NCBI GenBank assembly: GCA_903844055.1
Contig: CAIMSF010000117.1
Span: 1 to 37,647, forward strand
DNA: 37,647 bases
DNA from: an uncultured bacterium
Lineage (GTDB): Bacteria > Bacillota_I > Bacilli_A > Izemoplasmatales > Hujiaoplasmataceae
Direction of reading: 5' to 3'
Of this stretch, positions 31,657-37,647 are shown in pieces. The notes under the pieces were generated by a model. That model saw only the letters and a program-made list of their open reading frames with translations. It was not told the origin of the DNA and searched no databases. The first letter of the stretch is position 1, and each line of letters opens with the position of its first letter. The translations under genes were made by a program, and so were the position numbers.

Positions 31657-33881
31657 TCAAGCTGTTGAAATACCTGAAACCCTTCCTGCTCAGCCTGCTC
31701 CTCGCGATCGGACTGCTCTACGTCCAGGCGCAGGCCGAACTGGCTCTCCCCACCTACCTGTCCGACATCGTCAACGTCGGGATCCAGTCCGGCGGCGTCG
31801 AACACGCCAGTCCCGAGGCGCTGAGCGCGGCCGGATACGACTTCGTCCTGTCGCTTGCGAACGATGCGGATGACGCGTTGATCGCCTCGCACTATGTCCC
31901 GGTCGCGGCCGGCGAGACGCTCGTCGTCGCGGGTGAGGCCGCCGACACTTCGGCGGGAATCTTCTATCGTCTGAATTCCGATGTCTCCGACGAGGTCCGG
32001 GCGTCCCTCGACACGGCGTTCGGCGAAACCGTCTGGGTCCTCATCAACGTCGGAAGACAGTTGGGCGAGGCCGGATCCGGAACGGGCTTCGACGTCACCT
32101 CCGACTTCGCCGTCGCGCAGCTCTACGCCGCCGTCGCGCAGATGCAGACGATGCCGACCTGGCCGCTTCTGCTCGCTTCCGCGCAGACGTCGGCCGCATC
32201 CGTCGACGCGATGCTCAAGCTCCAGACGGGCGTGGTCCTGGTCTCCAAATACTACGCAGAACTCGGCATCGACATGGGCGCCGTCCAAACCAACTACATC
32301 ATCGCGACGGGCCTCGACATGCTCGCGATCGCCCTCGTCTCCGCCGTCGCGATGATCCTCGTCGCGTTCATCTCGTCCCGAATCGGCGCCGGCTTCGCCC
32401 GCAACCTGCGCTCCACCGTGTTCCAGAAGGTGGAATCCTTCTCCAGCCAGGAGTTCAACGAGTTCTCGACGGCCTCCCTCATCACCCGCACGACCAACGA
32501 CATCAACCAGATCCAGCAGCTCGTGGTGATGTCGATCCGGATGCTCTTCTACTCGCCGATCATCGCCGTCGGCGGCATCCTGATGATCCTCAGGACCAAC
32601 GTTTCGATGACCTGGATCATCGCCGCCGCCGTCCTCGCCCTCTTCGTGCTGATCGGCGTCATCTTCGGGCTCGCCATCCCCAAGTTCAAGCTGACGCAGA
32701 AGCTGATCGACCGCCTCAACCTCGTCACGCGGCAGGAACTCACCGGCCTCATGGTGATCCGCGCCTTCGGAAACCAGGAATCCGAGTCGCAGAAGTTCGA
32801 AGGCGCCAACCACGACCTTTCCAAGACGCTGCTCTTCGTCAACCGCGTGATCGCCGTGATGTTCCCGATGATGATGTTCATCATGAATGTCACGATGGTC
32901 GCGATCATCTGGTTCGGGTCGAACCAGGTCGCGGCCTCGACGCTTCAGGTCGGCGACATGCTCGCCTTCATGAACTACGCGATGCAGGTCATCATGTCCT
33001 TCCTGATGATCGCGATGATGTTCATCTTCTTCCCCCGCGCGGAGGTCTCCGCCGTCCGCGTCGCCGAGATCCTCGACAAGAAACCGCAGATCGTCGATCC
33101 CGACCATCCCGTGAAACAGAGCGGTCCGATCCGCGGCCTGGTCCGCTTCGACCACGTCGCCTTCCGGTTCGGAAAGGCCAACGAAAAGGTCCTCGAGGAC
33201 ATCACCTTCGAGGCGCGTCCGGGCGAGACGACCGCCATCATCGGGTCGACCGGATCCGGCAAGAGCACGCTCATCAACCTGATTCCCCGCTTCTACGACG
33301 TCACCGAAGGGTCGATCACGATCGATGACGTCGACATCCGCTCGATGTCGCAGCACGACCTTCACGAAGCCATCGGCTACGTCCCGCAGAAGGGCATGAT
33401 CCTTTCCGGCACGGTCGCCTCCAACCTCCGGTACGGCAAGCCCTCCGCCACCGACGCGGAGATCCGCGAAGCCGCTTCCGTCGCCCAGGCGACCGAGTTC
33501 ATCGAAGCGCTCCCGGAACGCTACGACGCCCCGATCGCGCAAGGCGGGTCGAATGTCTCGGGAGGACAGAAACAGCGCCTGTCGATCGCCCGCGCGCTCG
33601 CCAAGAAGGCGCCGATCCTGATCTTCGACGACAGCTTCTCGGCGCTCGACTTCCGCACCGACCAGAAACTGCGGCAGGCGATGAAGACGCACGCCGCCGA
33701 GGCGACGAAAATCATCGTCGCCCAGCGCGTCGGCACGATCATGACCGCCGACCAGATCATCGTGCTCGAGAAGGGCCGGATCGTCGGCCGCGGCACGCAT
33801 CGGGAATTGCTGGAAAACTGCCCCATCTACTACGAAATCGCCTCATCCCAGCTGGCGAAGGAGGAACTCGTCAATGGCTGA
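31653..33881 (+). CDS. ABC exporter subunit with degenerate ATP site and large extracytoplasmic insertion
   Basis: The 742-aa half-transporter has a membrane domain followed by a nucleotide-binding domain. Walker A is GSTGSGKST (K537), the Q-loop is in YVPQKG and the signature is VSGGQ. Walker B ends FDDS, with D660 in place of the catalytic Glu, and the switch His is replaced by Gln (Q691, IIVAQRVG). These changes mark the degenerate subunit of heterodimeric exporters such as TM287/288, BmrCD and LmrCD. An insertion of about 150-170 residues lies between the first two membrane helices (about 40-215), explaining the length versus the usual ~580. It overlaps MarR by ATGA and the partner gene by 8 nt. 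Confidence 0.93.
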   Translation: MIKLLKYLKPFLLSLLLAIGLLYVQAQAELALPTYLSDIVNVGIQSGGVEHASPEALSAAGYDFVLSLANDADDALIASHYVPVAAGETLVVAGEAADTSAGIFYRLNSDVSDEVRASLDTAFGETVWVLINVGRQLGEAGSGTGFDVTSDFAVAQLYAAVAQMQTMPTWPLLLASAQTSAASVDAMLKLQTGVVLVSKYYAELGIDMGAVQTNYIIATGLDMLAIALVSAVAMILVAFISSRIGAGFARNLRSTVFQKVESFSSQEFNEFSTASLITRTTNDINQIQQLVVMSIRMLFYSPIIAVGGILMILRTNVSMTWIIAAAVLALFVLIGVIFGLAIPKFKLTQKLIDRLNLVTRQELTGLMVIRAFGNQESESQKFEGANHDLSKTLLFVNRVIAVMFPMMMFIMNVTMVAIIWFGSNQVAASTLQVGDMLAFMNYAMQVIMSFLMIAMMFIFFPRAEVSAVRVAEILDKKPQIVDPDHPVKQSGPIRGLVRFDHVAFRFGKANEKVLEDITFEARPGETTAIIGSTGSGKSTLINLIPRFYDVTEGSITIDDVDIRSMSQHDLHEAIGYVPQKGMILSGTVASNLRYGKPSATDAEIREAASVAQATEFIEALPERYDAPIAQGGSNVSGGQKQRLSIARALAKKAPILIFDDSFSALDFRTDQKLRQAMKTHAAEATKIIVAQRVGTIMTADQIIVLEKGRIVGRGTHRELLENCPIYYEIASSQLAKEELVNG

Positions 33882-35769
33882 TCATACGACGCAACAAAAC
33901 ACGGCGCCCGCACCGCGTCCGATGCTCGGCGGCGGCCGTCCCGGCATGACCGGCGGACCGGTCGCGAAGGCCAAGGACTTCAAGGGAACCGTCAAAAAAC
34001 TGCTCAAGCGCCTGAAACCCTATCGCATCAAGATCGCGTTCGTGCTCGTCTTCGCGCTCGCTTCCACCGTCTTCACGATCGTCGGACCGAAGATCCTCGG
34101 CAACGCCACGTCCTTGCTCGTCGAAGGATTGATGATGCGGATCGGCGGCACCGGCGACATCGACTTCGAGGCGATCGGCTGGATCATCGTCGAGATGCTC
34201 ATCCTGTACGGGATGAGCGCGCTCTTCAACTACACGCAGGGCTTCATCATGACCAAGGTGTCCAACGACGTCACCTACGAGATGCGCAAGGACATCCAGG
34301 CGAAGGTCGACCGGCTGCCGATCAAGTACTTCGACACCCACAACTACGGCGAGGTCCTCTCCCACGTCACCAACGACGTCGACACGATCAACCAGAGCCT
34401 CACCCAGGGCATCACCCAGCTCATCACTTCCACCGTCATGATCGTCGGCGTCGGCTACATGATGTTCTCGATCAGCTGGCAGATGGCGCTCGTGGCGATG
34501 CTGATCCTGCCCTTGTCGTTCGGCATCATCGGGATGATTCTCAAGAAATCGCAGCGCCACTTCAAGACCCAGCAGGCCGCGATCGGCGCGATCAACGGCC
34601 AGGTCGAGGAGATGTACGGCAACCACCTGATCGTCAAGGCGTTCAACGGCGAACAGGCCGCGATCGATAAGTTCGACACGCAGAACAAGAAACTGTACGG
34701 ATCCGCCTGGAAGAGCCAGTTCTACAGCGGCATCATGCAGCCGATCATGAACTTCGTGGGCAACCTCGGCTACGTCCTCGTCGCCGTCCTCGGCGGCTAC
34801 TACGCCGCAACCGGCGCGATCAAGATCGGCGAACTCCAGTCGTTCATCCAGTACATGCGCTCGTTCACGATGCCGATCGGCCAGATCGCCGCGCAGTCGA
34901 ACGTGCTGCAGTCCGCGATCGCCGCGAGCGAACGCGTCTTCAAGCTCCTCGAAGAAAAAGAAGAAACCGCCGATCCCTCGGACGCCGCGGATGCGGCCGT
35001 CCTCGCTTCGCGCGTCTGTTTCCAGGACGTCCACTTCGGCTACGAAGAGGGCAAGACGGTCATCAACGACTTCAACTTCGAGGCCAAGCCCGGACAGAAG
35101 ATCGCGATCGTCGGCCCGACCGGCGCCGGCAAGACGACGATGGTCAAGCTCCTGATGCGCTTCTACGACGTCAACGAAGGCGCCATCCTGATCGACGGCA
35201 AGGACATCCGTTCCTTCAAGCGCAACGACCTGCGCTCGCTCTTCGGGATGGTCCTGCAGGATACCTGGCTGTTCAACGGGACGATCCGCGAGAACATCCG
35301 CTACGGGAAGCTCGACGCCACCGACGCCGAAGTCGAGGAAGCCGCCGCGATCGCCCAGATCGACCACTATGTCCGAACCCTGCCGGACGGTTACGAAACG
35401 ATCCTGAACGAGGAGAGCACCAACATCTCCTCGGGTCAGAAGCAGCTGCTCACGATCGCCCGCGCGATCCTCGCCAACCCGAAGATGCTGATCCTCGACG
35501 AGGCGACGAGTTCCGTCGACACACGCATGGAGATCCTGATCCAGAAGGCGATGGACCATCTCATGCAGAACCGGACCAGCTTCATCATCGCGCACCGGCT
35601 CTCGACGATCAAGAACGCCGACAAGATCCTCGTCATGAACCACGGCGACATCGTCGAGATCGGCACGCACCAGGAACTGCTCGACAAGAACGGCTTCTAC
35701 GCCTCGCTCTACGACAGCCAGTTCGACCGCGTCTCGGCGGCTCCCGCCGCCCTCGCGGAAGCGCTCTGA
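33874..35769 (+). CDS. ABC exporter subunit with catalytically competent ATP site
   Basis: This 631-aa half-transporter is the partner of the preceding gene. A Pro/Gly-rich N-terminal tail (about 1-30) precedes six membrane helices. The nucleotide-binding domain has Walker A GPTGAGKTT (K420), Walker B LILDEATSS with the catalytic E543, and the switch H574 (IIAHRLST). Its signature is altered to ISSGQ (518-522). Combined with the partner's VSGGQ, this gives one functional ATP site and one degenerate site, as in known heterodimeric multidrug or peptide exporters. The substrate cannot be read from sequence. Confidence 0.95.
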   Translation: MADHTTQQNTAPAPRPMLGGGRPGMTGGPVAKAKDFKGTVKKLLKRLKPYRIKIAFVLVFALASTVFTIVGPKILGNATSLLVEGLMMRIGGTGDIDFEAIGWIIVEMLILYGMSALFNYTQGFIMTKVSNDVTYEMRKDIQAKVDRLPIKYFDTHNYGEVLSHVTNDVDTINQSLTQGITQLITSTVMIVGVGYMMFSISWQMALVAMLILPLSFGIIGMILKKSQRHFKTQQAAIGAINGQVEEMYGNHLIVKAFNGEQAAIDKFDTQNKKLYGSAWKSQFYSGIMQPIMNFVGNLGYVLVAVLGGYYAATGAIKIGELQSFIQYMRSFTMPIGQIAAQSNVLQSAIAASERVFKLLEEKEETADPSDAADAAVLASRVCFQDVHFGYEEGKTVINDFNFEAKPGQKIAIVGPTGAGKTTMVKLLMRFYDVNEGAILIDGKDIRSFKRNDLRSLFGMVLQDTWLFNGTIRENIRYGKLDATDAEVEEAAAIAQIDHYVRTLPDGYETILNEESTNISSGQKQLLTIARAILANPKMLILDEATSSVDTRMEILIQKAMDHLMQNRTSFIIAHRLSTIKNADKILVMNHGDIVEIGTHQELLDKNGFYASLYDSQFDRVSAAPAALAEAL

Positions 35770-35786
35770 GATCCGTCATGCCTTTC

Positions 35787-35824
35787 AAAAAAGCCTGATT
35801 CCGTTGCCGGAACCAGGCTTTTTC
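35787..35824. terminator. Bidirectional terminator after the exporter operon
   Basis: AAAAAAGCCTG ... CAGGCTTTTT with an inner TTCCG / CGGAA stem and TTGC loop. It lies between convergent stops at 35769 and 35838. Confidence 0.9.
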
Positions 35825-35837
35825 GATGGGGTATGGA

Positions 35838-36677
35838 TCAGTCGAGGGAAGCGAAGATCGCGATCACGACGGGGATGTCGGTGCCGGCATGGAAGAGGAC
35901 CGATCCCCAGATGCTTTTCGTCTTGAGCGTGATGAATCCCCAGGCAAGCGACAGCGGCAATAGAAACGCGAGGAAGAGGAGGGCGTCCGTCGTGTAGGTC
36001 ACGCCGGTATGGTGGAGGACGAAGGGAATCGCGATGATGACGTTGGCGAGCCATTTGGACGTCAGCGATCCGATCGGTTTCAGGAACAGGCCGCGGAACA
36101 GCAGTTCCTCATTGAAGGCGTTGCCGGCGATGAAGAGGGCGATATAGGGAATCCAGGGGACGACTCGCGCGACGGTGACGTTCTGGGCGCCGAAGAGCGT
36201 GGCGACGAAGAGGGAGCCGCTCACGCAGACGGCGAAGGCGACGATCCCGATCGTCAGGGATTTCTTCACGTTCCCGCCCTTGAGAAACAGGTCGGCCTTC
36301 GTCAGATGCGAAGTCACGAGGATGCCGGCGACGATGATGGCGCTGCTGTCGAGCTTGTCGAGGGCGATGCCGAGCGGCGTATCGATCGGAACCTGCAGGA
36401 GTTCCCCGAGGATCCGGCTGGTCGGGAGGTAATAGTCGAGGGCCATCACGATCGCGGCGACCCCGAATGCAAGGAAGACGTCGGTATAGGAACTCGGACC
36501 GAGTTTCTTCCGCGTCAAGGCGGCCGCGAGGACCAAAGCGGCGATCAAGATTATGCGGCCGACCTTGTCCCAGGGTTCCGCCAACATGGGCCGGATGTGG
36601 CTGAAGACGACGAAAATCAGTAATCCCAGTGACAACAAGAGAATCGAATTCAAGATGATTGACCAAGTCTTTTTCAT
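35838..36677 (-). CDS. CPBP-family intramembrane metalloprotease
   Basis: This 279-aa protein with about eight membrane helices carries the CPBP (Abi/CAAX-protease-like) motifs: EELLFRG (E190, E191, R195), FVLHH (H222) and LFHAGTD (H263, D267). Relatives are Rce1-type glutamate proteases or bacteriocin self-immunity proteins. The neighbouring ABC exporter makes an immunity role conceivable, but the gene is convergent and separately promoted, so this is speculation. GGAAGG lies upstream of ATG 36677. Confidence 0.9.
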   Translation of the reverse strand: MKKTWSIILNSILLLSLGLLIFVVFSHIRPMLAEPWDKVGRIILIAALVLAAALTRKKLGPSSYTDVFLAFGVAAIVMALDYYLPTSRILGELLQVPIDTPLGIALDKLDSSAIIVAGILVTSHLTKADLFLKGGNVKKSLTIGIVAFAVCVSGSLFVATLFGAQNVTVARVVPWIPYIALFIAGNAFNEELLFRGLFLKPIGSLTSKWLANVIIAIPFVLHHTGVTYTTDALLFLAFLLPLSLAWGFITLKTKSIWGSVLFHAGTDIPVVIAIFASLD

Positions 36678-36727
36678 CCTATCTGCCTTCCCGTCCCATC
36701 CCGTCGGATGCGACCGCGTCCATTCCT

Positions 36728-36733
36728 ATCGTA
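36728..36733 (-). promoter_or_regulatory. Extended -10 for the CPBP gene
   Basis: On the minus strand TGG-TACGAT fits an extended -10, about 50 nt before the ATG. Confidence 0.5.
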
Positions 36734-36826
36734 CCACCATTCGGACGATTATTCCACCGCACCGGCGAACTCTTTTCGAATTGATGCGGTCCGAACGCTT
36801 CGCGGCGATCGCCTTCGCGGGTCGCG

Positions 36827-36855
36827 TTGACACCGACCGTCGATGCCATTATAAT
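36827..36855 (+). promoter_or_regulatory. Consensus sigma-A promoter
   Basis: TTGACA (36827-36832), exactly 17 bp, TATAAT (36850-36855). This is a perfect match to the housekeeping promoter, 27 nt upstream of the start of the final gene, and implies strong constitutive expression unless repressed. Confidence 0.92.
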
Positions 36856-36882
36856 GGTACTGACGATTCAGGGAGGATACCG

Positions 36883-37647
36883 ATGAAGATCATCGACTGG
36901 TTGAAACACGGCGATCCGGTAATCGCCGACATGACCGACCGCGACCTCCTCGACCGGGTGGTTCCCGCCCGCGAGGAAGGTCTGCTGCGCCGTTATCTTG
37001 ACCTGTACGATCCGGCGGTTACAGGCTGGGGCGCCGGTCTTTACTCGCCGAAGTGGATCTCCGACCACTATACGCTCCTCGAACTCAAGGACATGGGGAT
37101 CCGGCGGGACCATCCGGCCTATCGCGCTTCGGTGGAAAACCTGCTTCACCGCATGTGGTACAAGGGACGGCAGAAAAACGGACGCAAGCGCGAGTACGAC
37201 ATGTGCATGGCGGCGATGCTGCTCGATCTGTGCGTCTACGGCGGGATCGTCGATCCGCGCCTGGAGGAGATCGTCGACTACATCCTCGCCCATCCGATGG
37301 CCGATGGCGGCTGGAACTGCGGTTGGGACTCGCCGAAACGTCCCAAAAGCAGCTCGCTCCATACGACGATCTCCGTCCTCGAGGCATTCCGCGACTACCA
37401 TCGGTACGGGTATTCCTATCGGATCGAAGACATCGCCGCGGCGATTGCGCCGGCGCAGGAATTCATCCTCCGCAAGCGGTTCTTCCGCTCCGTCCGGAAC
37501 GGAGAAATCATCCATCCCGAGATGATGGAATTCCATTACCCGCCGCGCTGGAAATACGACGCGTTCCGGGGACTCGACTATTTCCGTTCCGTTGATCATC
37601 CGTACGATCCGCGGATGGACGAGACGTTGGAACTGGTCCGCATCAAG
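36883..37647 (+). CDS. Prenyltransferase/squalene-cyclase-repeat-like protein, 5' part (3' end outside window)
   Basis: The frame is open from ATG 36883 (GGGAGG 6 nt upstream) to the window edge, so the ORF track omits it. The 255 visible residues are helical, with repeat-like segments such as YTLLELKDMGIRRDHPAY and HPMADGGWNCGWDSP (137-151), as in alpha/alpha-toroid prenyltransferase/squalene-oxidase repeats. No catalytic DXDD motif is visible in the part seen. It is probably cytoplasmic. Function is unknown; the family call is moderate. Confidence 0.7.
   Translation, partial: MKIIDWLKHGDPVIADMTDRDLLDRVVPAREEGLLRRYLDLYDPAVTGWGAGLYSPKWISDHYTLLELKDMGIRRDHPAYRASVENLLHRMWYKGRQKNGRKREYDMCMAAMLLDLCVYGGIVDPRLEEIVDYILAHPMADGGWNCGWDSPKRPKSSSLHTTISVLEAFRDYHRYGYSYRIEDIAAAIAPAQEFILRKRFFRSVRNGEIIHPEMMEFHYPPRWKYDAFRGLDYFRSVDHPYDPRMDETLELVRIK

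Noticed and set aside
31266-33800. 844-aa minus-strand ORF opposite the ABC exporter gene
   Set aside because: The opposite strand has complete ABC motifs and coupled translation; the antisense frame is low complexity.
35838-36677. CPBP protease as a bacteriocin immunity gene paired with the ABC exporter
   Set aside because: No bacteriocin precursor or maturation gene is visible, and the gene is convergent with a separate promoter and terminator; the link is too weak to claim.

Overview
The window is 37.6 kb of GC-rich bacterial DNA with strong G/C bias at third codon positions. The bias produces many long antisense shadow ORFs. Promoters are of sigma-A type (for example TTGACA-N17-TATAAT at 36827-36855), ribosome binding sites are AGGAGG-like, and Rho-independent terminators are frequent. 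Secreted proteins are lipoproteins with very Thr-rich tethers, and sugar uptake is by binding-protein ABC importers with no TonB/SusCD system. TGA is used as a stop (7725, 8687, 9568), so the code is standard. Together this suggests a Gram-positive-type Bacillota relative. The Thr-rich lipoprotein tethers recall Izemoplasmatales/Haloplasma-like Mollicutes relatives, but that placement is inference and only moderately supported.

Region 1 (1-23.8 kb) is a carbohydrate-utilisation locus. The end of a LacI-family regulator (2-682) is followed by a terminator and a promoter carrying a cre-like box and a perfect 16-bp LacI-type palindrome. That promoter seems to drive one long run of nine more genes, ending at the terminator at 19.9 kb. 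In order they encode: a cytoplasmic GH94 phosphorylase; a lipoprotein solute-binding protein; a large CBM-fused solute-binding protein; a permease pair; an NHL/TPR/Yip1 membrane protein; a DUF5696-type protein; a second permease pair; a lipoprotein of the Glycoamylase/GH144 (endo-beta-1,2-glucanase-like) family that appears to start with ATC; and a lipoprotein made of five tandem beta-rich domains. A convergent gene encodes a cytoplasmic GH3 beta-glucosidase with its own promoter and a 9+9 inverted-repeat operator. An N-acyl-D-amino-acid deacylase follows as a separate unit. The simplest model is that the GH144-like enzyme cuts a beta-glucan (possibly beta-1,2) at the surface, the binding proteins capture oligosaccharides, the permeases import them, and GH94 plus GH3 release glucose-1-phosphate and glucose. 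No ABC ATPase is encoded here, so a shared MsmK/MsmX-type ATPase is expected elsewhere. The genes from 4783 to 15681 overlap or nearly touch and form a tight seven-gene cassette with two permease pairs. This is the best candidate for an under-described system.

Region 2 (23.9-31.1 kb) holds small independent units: a VOC-family protein, a 48-aa Lys-rich peptide, a DUF3795 Cys-rich protein, a CPA1-type cation/proton antiporter with a TrkA-C domain, a three-gene minus-strand operon (tocopherol-cyclase-like protein, CE4 polysaccharide deacetylase, membrane-anchored alpha/beta hydrolase), a rubredoxin-like protein and a PCC/DUF296 protein.

Region 3 (31.1-37.6 kb) holds a MarR regulator translationally coupled to a heterodimeric ABC exporter with one degenerate ATP site, a CPBP-family membrane protease, and the 5' part of a prenyltransferase/squalene-cyclase-repeat-like gene that runs off the window. 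I saw no tRNA, rRNA, CRISPR array, transposase or phage gene. No gene-free stretch exceeds 300 bases.
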